From Streptoalloteichus hindustanus (GTDB lineage: Bacteria; Actinomycetota; Actinomycetes; Mycobacteriales; Pseudonocardiaceae): DNA of 64,000 nt. The stretch covers positions 62,001 to 126,000 of the forward strand of contig NZ_FQVN01000002.1 in assembly GCF_900129375.1 (NCBI RefSeq). Direction: 5' to 3'. The notes beneath the pieces were generated by a model that had not been told where the DNA came from, made no database searches, and saw nothing but the letters and a program-made list of their open reading frames with translations. The translations under genes were made by a program, and so were the position numbers. Shown one piece after another: positions 1-7,725 of this stretch (positions are counted from its first letter, which is position 1; each line of letters starts with the position of its first letter).

Positions 1-37
1 CGTCCCGGTGGTGTTCTCTCGCACGAGGTCGGCCATC

Positions 38-436
38 TCAGGACGCCGTCGCGGTTTCGGTCTCCGCCTTCCGGCGGTCGTTCTCCAACACCGTCTGGAG
101 GTACTCCTCGATGGCGTCCCGGTTGCGGGTCAGGCACCGGATGCGTTGGCTCATCCGGTCGCGCTCGTGCTCCAGCGTGGCGATCATCTCCGGGGTCGCG
201 TCGGAGAAGTGGATGACGCGCGGCTTGTTCAGGCACGGCAGGATCTGCTTGATGATCCGGGTCGGCAGACCGGCGTCGAGCAGGCCCCGGATCTGGATGA
301 CCCGGTCCACGTTGTACTCGTCGTAGTCCCGGTAGCCGTTCGGCGCGCGGTTGGCGACGATCAGCCCCTGCTCCTCGTAGTAGCGCAGCAACCGGCGAGG
401 GGTGTTCGTGCGCTCCGACAGCTCTCCGATCCGCAT
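38..436 (-). CDS. MerR-family transcriptional regulator
   Basis: This 132-residue protein has the MerR plan. An N-terminal winged helix begins MRIGELSERT, continues through RRLLRYYEEQGLI, and has the wing motif GYRDY near residues 34-38. A helical region at about residues 85-115 (LEHERDRMSQRIRCL) fits the antiparallel coiled coil used for dimerisation. There is no cysteine-rich metal site or long ligand-binding domain, so the inducer cannot be guessed. It is divergent from a decayed MFS transporter gene. MerR proteins often control a neighbouring efflux pump, so the pair was probably a regulator-exporter module. The family call is firm; the target is inference. Confidence 0.9.
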   Translation of the reverse strand: MRIGELSERTNTPRRLLRYYEEQGLIVANRAPNGYRDYDEYNVDRVIQIRGLLDAGLPTRIIKQILPCLNKPRVIHFSDATPEMIATLEHERDRMSQRIRCLTRNRDAIEEYLQTVLENDRRKAETETATAS

Positions 437-466
437 GTGCCGGCCTCCCGTCCGTCCGCTTGACCC

Positions 467-480
467 TCACATTTGTGTGA
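467..480. promoter_or_regulatory. Inverted repeat upstream of merR
   Basis: TCACA-N4-TGTGA is a perfect 5-bp dyad about 30 bp upstream of the MerR start, in the divergent intergenic region. A TTGACC hexamer overlaps its left edge on the plus strand. It is a candidate MerR operator for both directions. The dyad is visible in the sequence; the function is inferred. Confidence 0.4.
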
Positions 481-572
481 TGGTTTGAGCATAACGCCAT
501 GCTTGATCACGGCTCGCGGACCACCAGTGCCCAGCCCGAAAAGCTTCCCCTGCCGGCCGGGTACGCCCGCGC

Positions 573-1364
573 ATGGAGCCGGCCCACCTCCAGGGCAAGG
601 CGGTCGCGATCGCCATGACCGGGGTGTCACTCGCCCTGTCTCTGGGCGTGCCAGCGGGGACCTTCCTCGGCGGCGCGCTCGGCTGGCAGGTGGCGTTCTC
701 GGCCATGACCGTGCTCGCCGTCGTCGTGATCGTGTGGATCGCTGTGGGGGGTCCGGACTTCCCGGGCCAGCAACGGGATCGGCGGATCACGATTCCGGAA
801 GCGCTCAGAATCCCCGGTGTGGTGGCAGTTCTGGTCGTCACCCTGGTCTACGTGCTGGCGCACACCGTTCTCTACGCCTACGTCACCACGTTCCTGGCAC
901 GCGTTGGGATGGCTGACTCGACCGACGTCGTGTTGCTGGTCTTCGGAATCGCCTCGATGGTGAGCATTTGGCTCGTGGGCGCCTACATCGACCGCTGGCT
1001 GCGACCCCTCACGATCGTGAGTGTCGCCCTGTTCGCCGTGGTGGCCTCGGTCCTGGCTTCGCTGTCCGACAGCCCGGTGCTGGTCTACATCGCGATGGCG
1101 TTCTGGGGCCTCGGATAGGGCGGTGCGGGCACGCTCCTGCAAACCGCTGTGGGTCATGCGGGCGGAGAAGCCGCGGACCCGGCGCAGGCCGCTCTCGTTA
1201 CCCTCTGGAACACGGCCATGGCGGTCGGCGGGGTTGTCGGCGGTGTTCTCCTCGACCTGTTCGGCTCGCTCTCCCTACCCTGGAGCGTTCTCGTGCTCGC
1301 CCTACCGGCGCTGATCGTGGTGATCTCCGCTCGCACCCACGGTTTCCCAGCTCGGCACGCGTGA
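573..1364 (+). pseudogene. MFS drug-efflux transporter, decayed (internal stop, truncated start)
   Basis: The translation resembles the middle and end of a 12-TM MFS exporter (DHA1 type): GVSLALSLGVPAGTFLGG lies in a membrane segment with the glycine pattern around TM4-5, and more membrane helices follow. At 1116-1118 an in-frame TAG interrupts the reading frame. The same frame then continues without a shift (GGAGTLLQTAVGHAGGEAA) to a stop at 1364, so a single nonsense change explains the break. The N-terminal TM1-3 region is also missing, because the first methionine falls inside the family alignment. The gene is unlikely to give a working transporter. Its neighbour is a MerR gene. Confidence 0.75.
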
Positions 1365-1507
1365 CGGGTCGTGTGATCTTCGGGACCTCTGGTGCTCGCC
1401 GACACCCTCGGTAGTTTCCGAAGCTCCTCGCCGGCGTGTCGTCCACCGCTGGTACGACCAGCCCCGGTGTTCTTCCTGCGGAGACCCATCCCTGCTGGTG
1501 AGGCAGG

Positions 1508-1616
1508 GCAGCACCGGCCCTCCGGGACCGGTGAGGATCGCAACTACTTCCCGCCGAAGGTATTCGAAGGCGACGGCACGCAGCACCGGCCCTCCGGGGC
1601 CGGTGCTGGTCGTGGG
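1508..1616 (+). CRISPR. Two-repeat CRISPR-like unit, no cas genes in window
   Basis: Two copies of a 37-nt unit begin GCAGCACCGGCCCTCCGGG at 1508 and 1580 and are separated by a unique 35-nt segment (1545-1579). Each copy contains a CACCGGCCC/GGGCCGGTG dyad with a TCCG loop; the first copy has one mismatch. The first copy ends GAGGATCGCAAC, like the GGATTGAAAC-type 3' end of many CRISPR repeats. The second diverges over its last ~11 nt, as terminal repeats often do. Sizes and layout fit an array of two repeats and one spacer. Alternatives are tandem terminator hairpins or a non-CRISPR interspersed repeat. The rest of 1365-1743 holds no gene that I can support. Confidence 0.45.
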
Positions 1617-1743
1617 TGAGAGCTGGCCCTGGCCGTGTGGGTGGTCGGGGTCAGTGGCGCGTCGGGTTGGCTGATCGGGTTGGGCTGTTTGCCTCATTGT
1701 CGGGTCTGTGGGGGTGGGTCTAGCGTCGATCTCGCGTGACTGA

Positions 1744-1766
1744 TGACCAGATTTCGTATCTGGTCA
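1744..1766. promoter_or_regulatory. TetR operator, perfect 9-bp palindrome
   Basis: TGACCAGAT and ATCTGGTCA flank a 5-bp centre. The site ends 25 bp before the preferred ATG of the TetR gene and just before its ribosome binding site. This position suits autorepression of the tetR-P450 operon. Confidence 0.75.
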
Positions 1767-1791
1767 TGTGTTTCGGAGGTGGGGGCGGGGG

Positions 1792-2547
1792 ATGGTTGAG
1801 GCAGTGGGGGACGTGCGGACGGAGCGGGAGCGGCGCGCGGAGCACATTCTCGACACGGCGGCGGATCTGTTGCTGCGGCACGGATATCGGCGGGTGACGA
1901 TCGACGACGTCGCGCGGTCGGCCGGGGTGGGCAAGGGCACGCTCTACCTGCACTGGCGGAGCCGGGAGGAGTTGTTCCTCGGTGTCCTGCTCCGTGAGAT
2001 GGCGGAGTTGTTGGACGAGCTGGTCGAGTGTCTGCGGACCGAGCCCGCCGACGTGCTGCCGCACCGCATGGGGTCGTTGTCCTACCTGGCGGCGATGCGT
2101 CGGCCGTTGACCCGGGCGATGTTCGTGCCGGACGTCGACATGCTCGGCAAGCTCGTGCACACCGACGCGGGGCAGGCGGTGCAGGCGAGGAAGACGCAGA
2201 TCAACCTCGTTTACTACCGGACGTTGATGGAGTACGGCCTGGTCCGGCCGGAGCTGACCCTGGACCAGTTGGTGTTCGGGGTGTCGGCGACGAACCTGGG
2301 CTTCTACTCGGCGACCGCTCTGCTGCCCTCGGCACTGGACATCTCGGTCGAGGACCGGGCCGCCTCCCTCGCGCACGTGCTCCGCAGCGCCTTCGAGGCG
2401 CCGGACGCCCTCGACCACCCCGACCTGACCACCGTCGCCGAGCAACTGGTCCGCGAGTACACGCGGTTCAGGGATGTGTGTCGCGTCGAGGCTCTGGGCC
2501 GGGGACGTGAAGTCCAGGCCAGCACGACGAAATCGACCGGGGAGTGA
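1792..2547 (+). CDS. TetR/AcrR-family repressor (operon with P450)
   Basis: This 251-residue regulator has a TetR helix-turn-helix at roughly residues 15-62, with VTIDDVARSAGVGKGTLYLHW as the DNA-contact region. The C-terminal half is all-helical and typical of a ligand-binding dimer domain. I prefer the ATG at 1792 because GGAGGT lies 11 nt upstream; an earlier GTG at 1768 has no such site and falls at the edge of the operator. A perfect palindrome lies just upstream (1744-1766). The stop overlaps the P450 start as TGATG, which implies translational coupling. The ligand is probably the P450 substrate or product, which cannot be read from sequence. Confidence 0.9.
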   Translation: MVEAVGDVRTERERRAEHILDTAADLLLRHGYRRVTIDDVARSAGVGKGTLYLHWRSREELFLGVLLREMAELLDELVECLRTEPADVLPHRMGSLSYLAAMRRPLTRAMFVPDVDMLGKLVHTDAGQAVQARKTQINLVYYRTLMEYGLVRPELTLDQLVFGVSATNLGFYSATALLPSALDISVEDRAASLAHVLRSAFEAPDALDHPDLTTVAEQLVREYTRFRDVCRVEALGRGREVQASTTKSTGE

Positions 2548-3749
2548 TGATGAGCGACGTGAAGTTGACCGCGATCGACGTCGAGGACGGTGGCCGCCGG
2601 TTCCTGGCCGCGTTGGCCGAACTCCGGAACGCCGCACCGCTTCGGCGGGAGTCGGAGAACATCTGGGAGGTGTTCCGCTACGCGGAGACGTTACGGGCGA
2701 TGTCCGACTACGAGACCTTCTCGTCGGACACCAGTGGCGTCATTCCGCCGGACCCGGCGCTGGAGCGGTTGAACCGGGGCAGCTTCGTGCGGATGGACCC
2801 GCCGCAGCACCGCAAGCTGCGTCGGCTCGCCAGCCAGGCGTTCACCCCGCGCATGGTCGCCCAGCTCGGGCCGCGGATCAGGGAGCTCACCACCGAGCTG
2901 CTGGACGAGGTCGCGGGCCAGGGGCGGATCGACCTGGTGCGGGACGTGGCCTATCCGCTGCCGGTGACGGTGATCGCGGAGATGCTCGGGGTCCCGGTCG
3001 CCGACCGCGACAAGTACCGCCGGTGGGCCACCGCCCTGTTCGAGGGCGGCCGCAGCGACTCGACGCTGCCGTCGGAGGAGCGGATGGCCGTCGTGCGCGA
3101 GAACGTCCTGGAGATGATCGAGTACCTGCGTCGGCACATCGAGATCCGCCGGGACGACGCGCGGGACGACCTGACCACCAAGCTGGTCGAGGCCGAGGTC
3201 GACGGGGAGCGGCTGGACGACGACGAGATCAGCGCCTTCATGATGCTGTTGCTCGTGGCGGGGCACGTCAGCACGACCGCGTTGCTCGGCAACATGGTGC
3301 TGTGCCTGGACGAGAACCCCGTGGCGGGGGCCGAGGTCCGGGCCGACCGGGACCTGGTGCCCGCCGCGATCGAGGAGACGTTGCGGCTGCGCACCCCGTT
3401 CACGCGCATGGTGCGGGTGACCACCAGGGAGGTGGAGCTCGGCGGCACGACGCTGCCGAAGAGCGCGCTGGTGATCCTGTGGCTGGCCGCGGCCAACCGG
3501 GACGAGCGGCAGTTCCCCGACCCCGACCGGTTCTCCCTGCACCGCGACCCCAACCCGCACGTGTCCTTCGGGCACGGCATCCACTTCTGCCTGGGCGCTC
3601 CGCTCGCCCGGCTGGAGTCGAAGATCGCGCTGAACCTGCTCATGGACCGCTACGCGAAGCTGTCCGTGGACTGGGACGCGGTGCGGTACACCGACGCGAA
3701 CTCGCTCCTCAGCGCGTCGGAGCTGCCGCTGGACGTCGTCCCGGCCTGA
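2547..3749 (+). CDS. Cytochrome P450 with atypical I-helix
   Basis: A bacterial class I P450 of about 400 residues. The haem loop is FGHGIHFCLGAPLARLE, with the thiolate cysteine near residue 348. The ExxR pair is in EETLRLRTP near residue 275. The I-helix reads LLLVAGHVSTTALL near residue 235. Most family members have AG-x-(E/D)-T-T here; this one has valine for the acid and serine for the first threonine, so the usual proton relay is altered. The start overlaps the tetR stop (TGATG), and GGGGAG is upstream. No ferredoxin gene lies beside it, so electron transfer must come from elsewhere. The substrate is unknown; biosynthetic or detoxifying roles are both possible. Confidence 0.92.
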   Translation: MMSDVKLTAIDVEDGGRRFLAALAELRNAAPLRRESENIWEVFRYAETLRAMSDYETFSSDTSGVIPPDPALERLNRGSFVRMDPPQHRKLRRLASQAFTPRMVAQLGPRIRELTTELLDEVAGQGRIDLVRDVAYPLPVTVIAEMLGVPVADRDKYRRWATALFEGGRSDSTLPSEERMAVVRENVLEMIEYLRRHIEIRRDDARDDLTTKLVEAEVDGERLDDDEISAFMMLLLVAGHVSTTALLGNMVLCLDENPVAGAEVRADRDLVPAAIEETLRLRTPFTRMVRVTTREVELGGTTLPKSALVILWLAAANRDERQFPDPDRFSLHRDPNPHVSFGHGIHFCLGAPLARLESKIALNLLMDRYAKLSVDWDAVRYTDANSLLSASELPLDVVPA

Positions 3750-3762
3750 CCACGGGTCCCCT

Positions 3763-3780
3763 CCGCGGCAGCTGCCGCGG
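3763..3780. terminator. GC-rich palindrome after P450
   Basis: CCGCGGCAGCTGCCGCGG is a perfect 18-bp palindrome just after the P450 stop, flanked by C and G runs that extend the stem. It could terminate the operon, and perhaps also the convergent protease gene. It has no U-tract. Confidence 0.45.
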
Positions 3781-3945
3781 GGGCCGGACACCGGGAGTCG
3801 GGGAGGGGGCGCACCCCCCGCTTCGCGTCTCCTCCCCGCCAGGCCTGTTGGAACCAGAGGAAACGACGAAGAACCCGTACGAAGACGCGATGTTCTCGCG
3901 TCGAGGCACGGGTTCGACGTCGGAATGCGGGAACCAGAAGTGGAA

Positions 3946-4500
3946 TCAGAAGACGCGGACGGCCTCGGGCAGGGCCTCGGCGACGACGGCGCCGCGACGG
4001 AAGTTGCGCTCCACCTCGGAGATCTCCCGCGCGTTGGGGTTCGGGTTGCGGCACTCGGTTCCCGCGCTGCTGCCGGACATCAGCGACGAGCAGGGGCCGG
4101 GCTTGCGGTCGGGCAGGCCGAGGATGTGGCCGAGCTCGTGGGTGGCGATCCGCAGCGTGTCGTAGCCCTGCTGCACGGCCTGGCGTCCCATGTAGACCCG
4201 GCCGTTGCCCAGGCTGGTCGTCTGGGCGCGGGGCCAGCCGTTGTCGGCGATGACCACGATGTTGGCCCGGGAGGAGCCCTTCTGCAGCTTCACGTTCTTC
4301 ACGTGGTTGTTCCAGACGACCGCCGCCTCGTCGATCACCTCCTTGAACTCGCCCGCGCGGCTGCTGTCGTAGTAGAGGGTGCGGACCGCGCTGGCGTCGA
4401 CCTCGGGAGCGGCGCTCGCGGTGCCGAGGCCGACGCCCACCAGGCCCAGGGTGAGGACCAGTAAGGCGACCAGTGCGCGTGTCGTCCTGCGAAGGAACAC
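3946..4500 (-). CDS. Snapalysin-like secreted zinc metalloprotease (M7)
   Basis: The 184-residue precursor matches the small neutral protease family of streptomycetes. A Sec signal peptide (FLRRTTRALVALLVLTL, cleavage likely after ASA at residue 30) precedes a compact metzincin-like domain. The zinc motif is HELGHILGLPD, with ligands His121, His125 and Asp131 and catalytic Glu122. Cys137 and Cys150 can form the family disulfide. The GTG at 4500 is chosen because GAGGAG lies at proper spacing; the frame is open further upstream but gives no signal peptide at the N-terminus. In Streptomyces a LysR gene usually sits beside snapalysin; none is visible here. The enzyme should act outside the cell. 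Confidence 0.9.
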   Translation of the reverse strand: MFLRRTTRALVALLVLTLGLVGVGLGTASAAPEVDASAVRTLYYDSSRAGEFKEVIDEAAVVWNNHVKNVKLQKGSSRANIVVIADNGWPRAQTTSLGNGRVYMGRQAVQQGYDTLRIATHELGHILGLPDRKPGPCSSLMSGSSAGTECRNPNPNAREISEVERNFRRGAVVAEALPEAVRVF

Positions 4501-4669
4501 GGTAAGTCTCCTCGCGCCGGGGGGAAGGGGAGTGCCCGGAGCGTAGGGCGGTCCCGAAACGGCCAGCAACGACTTGTGGCATAACGAAATGTCATAACGG
4601 CCGGGAGGCGCGGACCAGGGGTGACGCCGAACGATATCGGGCGGTCCGGTCATTCCGCCGGCTTATGAC

Positions 4670-4711
4670 GAGGTTCCGGGGCCCGCCGGGGGAAGCGGGT
4701 CCCGGAACCTC
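4670..4711 (-). terminator. Strong hairpin downstream of ABC operon
   Basis: GAGGTTCCGGG at 4670 pairs with CCCGGAACCTC ending at 4711, and the stem extends to about 17 bp around an 8-nt loop. It lies about 30 bp past the end of the substrate-binding protein gene and probably terminates the importer operon. Confidence 0.65.
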
Positions 4712-4740
4712 CCGTCCCAGTGCAGGGCCCAGTGCAGGGT

Positions 4741-5790
4741 CTAGGACGGAACCTGGTCGACGAACTTCGTGGTGTAGGTACGGGACAGGTCGATCCGGTC
4801 CTTCTTCGGCTTCACGTTGGTGGAGAACTCGCTCAGGACCTTCAGCACGTTCCGCGCGCCCTCGGGGTTCATCCGGCCGGTGCCGTTGAACATCCCGACG
4901 CTGTCGCGGATCGACTGCACGTACAGGTCCCGCCCCGCGTTGGCGTAGGAGGCCGGCATCCGGTCGGCGATCTCCTCGGGGCTGTGCTGCTTCATCCAGC
5001 GCAGGGTCTCGACAAAAGCGGCGGCCAGCTTCCGCACCACCTCGGGATAGCGTTCGACGATCTCGCACTTCATGTACACCGAGCTGGCCGGGTAGAGCCC
5101 GCCGAGGGCCGCGCGCGTGCCCTCCTCGGTGCGCATGTCCGCGATGACCTTCGCCCGCCCGGTGTTGACGAGCTGCGCCACCGTGGGGTCGGTGGTCATG
5201 CCGGCGTCGATCCCGCCGTTGGTGATGCCGGCGACGAACGTCTGGCCGGCGCCCACCTTCACCGTCGTGTAGTCCGAAGTGGACAGACCGGCCGACCCGG
5301 CGAGGTAGCGGGTGAGGAAGTCGGTGGACGAGCCGAGCGAGGTGACGCCCAGCTTCCGGCCGCGGAAGTCGGCGGGGCCGCGGATCTCCTCGGCCTTGTC
5401 CGCCGCCACCAGCTCGACCTCGCCCGGCACGTCGGCGAGCTGGACGACGCTGGTGATGCACTGGTCCTTGGCCTGGAGGTCGATCGTGTGGTCGTAGAAC
5501 CCGACGACCGCCTGCACGTCCCCGCTCAGCAGCGTCGTCTCCGCGTTGGCCCCGGACTGCTCGCTGAGCAGCTTCACCCGGAGCCCCTGGCGCTCGAAGC
5601 CGCCGAGCCGCTCGGTCAGCATCGCCGGCAGGTAGATCACCTTGTCCACGCCGCCGACCATGATAGTGATCTCCGGCTGCCCGTCCGCCCCGACCGGCAC
5701 GGTCCGCGACTCCCGACAGCCGGCGCTGGCCAGCACGGCGACGACCGCCAGCGCCGCGGCCGCGCCCCGGGTCCACAGTGGACGGCGCAT
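4741..5790 (-). CDS. NMT1/SsuA-type ABC importer substrate-binding lipoprotein
   Basis: This 349-residue protein starts with a lipoprotein signal whose lipobox is ASAGC (Cys25), so it should be anchored outside the membrane. The mature part follows the NMT1/THI5-like and SsuA/TauA fold: ITIMVGGVDKVIYLPAMLTE opens lobe I, and GRKLGVTSLGSSTDFLTRYL is the typical ligand-loop region. These proteins bind sulfonates, nitrate-type anions, pyrimidine precursors or aromatic acids, and the sequence alone does not say which. It is the last gene of a three-gene operon, one base after the permease stop. The divergent CitA/CitB-like sensor system suggests an organic acid, but that is inference. Confidence 0.88.
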   Translation of the reverse strand: MRRPLWTRGAAAALAVVAVLASAGCRESRTVPVGADGQPEITIMVGGVDKVIYLPAMLTERLGGFERQGLRVKLLSEQSGANAETTLLSGDVQAVVGFYDHTIDLQAKDQCITSVVQLADVPGEVELVAADKAEEIRGPADFRGRKLGVTSLGSSTDFLTRYLAGSAGLSTSDYTTVKVGAGQTFVAGITNGGIDAGMTTDPTVAQLVNTGRAKVIADMRTEEGTRAALGGLYPASSVYMKCEIVERYPEVVRKLAAAFVETLRWMKQHSPEEIADRMPASYANAGRDLYVQSIRDSVGMFNGTGRMNPEGARNVLKVLSEFSTNVKPKKDRIDLSRTYTTKFVDQVPS

Positions 5791-5791
5791 C

Positions 5792-6733
5792 TCACACCCC
5801 CGCCGAGGACTCGCCGGCCGCCGGCGGCCGCCACCGCAGCAACCGCTTCTCCGCCAGGGTCAGCACCCACTCCGCGACCAGCGCGACCACCGTGATGATG
5901 ATCATGCCGGCGTAGATGCCCGCCGAGTCGAAGGTGCCCTGCGCGTTGCTGATCAGCAGGCCCAGTCCCTTGCTCGCGCCCGCGTACTCGCCGACCACCG
6001 CGCCGATCAACGCGAAGCCGAACGCGGTGTGCAAGGAGGACAGAATCCAGGAGGTGGCGCTCGGCAGCACGATGGTGCCCAGCACCTGCGCCCGGCTCGC
6101 CCCGAGAATCCTGGCGTTGTTCAACAGGTTGCGGTCCACCTCGCGGGCGCCGGTGAAGGCGTTGAAGAACACCGCGAAGAACACCAGCACCACCACGGTG
6201 GCGACCTTGGAGGTCAGCCCGAAGCCGAACCAGATGATGAACAGCGATGCGAGCACGATGCGCGGGACGGCGTTGGCCGCCTTGATGAACGGCGCGAGCA
6301 CGTCGGCCAGGTACCGGCTGCGGCCCAGCAGGACACCGAGCACCACCCCGGCCACGGCGCCGAGCGCGAAGCCCAGCACCGCCTCCTCCAGCGTCACCGC
6401 GATCTGCTCCCACACGGAGCCGAACTGGGTGCCGATGTCGAACCACTCCGCCAACCGCACGGCGATCGCGCTGGGCTTGGAGTAGAAGAACGGGTCGATC
6501 CACCACGTCGCCGCGGCTTCCCAACTCCCGAGCCACACCACGACGAGGAGCAGGCGCAGCGCCCACATGCCGGCGCGCCGGCGGCGCCGCGCCGCGCTGG
6601 CCTGGCGCTGGAGCGCGGCCGTGTCCGGCAGCGCGCTCCGCGCGTGCTCGGCGGCAGTCCCGCCGGTGGTCCCGCCGGTGGTCACGGTGGCGGGGGACTC
6701 GGCCTCCCGCACGTCCAGTCCCTCACGCGACAC
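5792..6733 (-). CDS. ABC importer permease (SsuC/TauC type)
   Basis: A 313-residue inner-membrane permease of the BPD_transp_1 family. The first ~65 residues are a cytoplasmic, alanine/threonine-rich extension (TGGTTGGTAAEHARS). About six membrane helices follow, starting at MWALRLLLVVVWLGSWEA. The EAA loop that docks the ATPase is seen around NNARILGASRAQVLGTIVLP. Its start overlaps the upstream ATPase gene by 11 bp and its stop abuts the binding-protein gene, so the three are co-translated. The substrate should be that of the NMT1-like binding protein. Confidence 0.9.
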   Translation of the reverse strand: MSREGLDVREAESPATVTTGGTTGGTAAEHARSALPDTAALQRQASAARRRRRAGMWALRLLLVVVWLGSWEAAATWWIDPFFYSKPSAIAVRLAEWFDIGTQFGSVWEQIAVTLEEAVLGFALGAVAGVVLGVLLGRSRYLADVLAPFIKAANAVPRIVLASLFIIWFGFGLTSKVATVVVLVFFAVFFNAFTGAREVDRNLLNNARILGASRAQVLGTIVLPSATSWILSSLHTAFGFALIGAVVGEYAGASKGLGLLISNAQGTFDSAGIYAGMIIITVVALVAEWVLTLAEKRLLRWRPPAAGESSAGV

Positions 6734-7532
6734 GGTGGGTTCCCCTCTGCCTGGTCTCCTCGACCTCTTCCCGCAGCGACTCCCAGATCTCCCGGTAGAC
6801 GTCGAGGAACTCGGTGGTGAGCCGGATGCGCTCGACGTCGCGCGGGCGGTCCAGCGGCACCGGGAACGCCGCCTTCACCGTCGCCGGGCCGGCGGTCATG
6901 ACCAGCACCCGGTCGGCGAGGCAGATCGCCTCCTCCAGGTCGTGCGTCACGAAGATGACCGCCGCGCCGGTGCCCGACCACAGCCGCAGCAACTCGTCCT
7001 GCATCAGCGCCCTGGTCTGCACGTCCAGCGCGCTGAACGGCTCGTCCATGAGCAGGATCGACGGCTCGTTGACCAGGGTCTGGGCCATCGCCACGCGCTT
7101 GCGCATGCCGCCGGAGAGCTGGTGCGGGTAGTAGTCCTCGAACCCGCCCAGGCCGACCCGGCGCACCCAGTCGCCGGCCCGCTCCCTGGCCTCCTTCCGG
7201 CTGGCGCCCCGGTAGCGCGGGCCGGTGGCCACGTTGTCCAGCACCGTGCGCCACGGCAGCACCGCGTCGGCCTGGAACATGTAGCCGACCCCGTCCGGGA
7301 TGCCCGCCACCGGGCGGCCGTTCACCACGGCCTCACCCTCCGAGGGCGCCTCCAGCCCGGAGACCAGGGACAACGTCGTCGACTTGCCGCAGCCGGTCGG
7401 ACCGACCACCGCGACGAACTCGCCGCGCCCCACCGTCATGGTCAGGTCGTGCACCGCCGTGTGCACGCCGCCCGAGCTGCTTCGGAAGCGTTTCGTCGCG
7501 CCCCGCAACCGGATCACGGGATCTTCGGTCAT
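6723..7532 (-). CDS. ABC importer ATPase (SsuB/TauB type)
   Basis: A 269-residue nucleotide-binding subunit and the first gene of the importer operon. The Walker A motif is GPTGCGKST, the signature is LSGGMRKRVAMAQ, the Walker B is ILLMDEPFSALD, and the switch histidine is in FVTHDLEEA. Signature and Walker residues are intact, so it should hydrolyse ATP. The ATG at 7532 follows an AGGAG box by a few bases; the reading frame stays open far upstream through the opposite-strand kinase gene, which is an artefact of high GC. It is divergent from the two-component system, with about 190 bp between the starts. Confidence 0.92.
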   Translation of the reverse strand: MTEDPVIRLRGATKRFRSSSGGVHTAVHDLTMTVGRGEFVAVVGPTGCGKSTTLSLVSGLEAPSEGEAVVNGRPVAGIPDGVGYMFQADAVLPWRTVLDNVATGPRYRGASRKEARERAGDWVRRVGLGGFEDYYPHQLSGGMRKRVAMAQTLVNEPSILLMDEPFSALDVQTRALMQDELLRLWSGTGAAVIFVTHDLEEAICLADRVLVMTAGPATVKAAFPVPLDRPRDVERIRLTTEFLDVYREIWESLREEVEETRQRGTHRVA

Positions 7533-7650
7533 GCGCCTGCTCCTGGTTCGTCTCCGCCGCGCGTGGAGGCGGAAGTCGTGGCCGCGATCAGCGGATGTCT
7601 CGTTGGCGCTGGACCGTAGGTGACCCCGCTCACGCCGCGAAGTCTTCTCG

Positions 7651-7678
7651 GCGTTGTTCTCCCATTCCGCGTTGTCCG
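7651..7678. promoter_or_regulatory. Direct repeats GCGTTGTYC in the divergent ABC/sensor-kinase intergenic region
   Basis: GCGTTGTTC at 7651 and GCGTTGTCC at 7669 are direct repeats 18 bp apart, and a weaker GCGTTCTGC follows near 7687. They lie between the ABC operon and the sensor-kinase gene, where the response regulator would be expected to bind. This is only a candidate site. Confidence 0.25.
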
Positions 7679-7725
7679 CGTTTCGCGCGTTCTGCTCATG
7701 GCGCGGCGGGAGGTAGCGTCCGCGC

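Noticed and set aside
2474-4165. A 563-residue plus-strand frame across the P450 region
   Set aside because: It is the shifted frame of the P450 gene, Arg/Gly/Pro-rich, with no family pattern.
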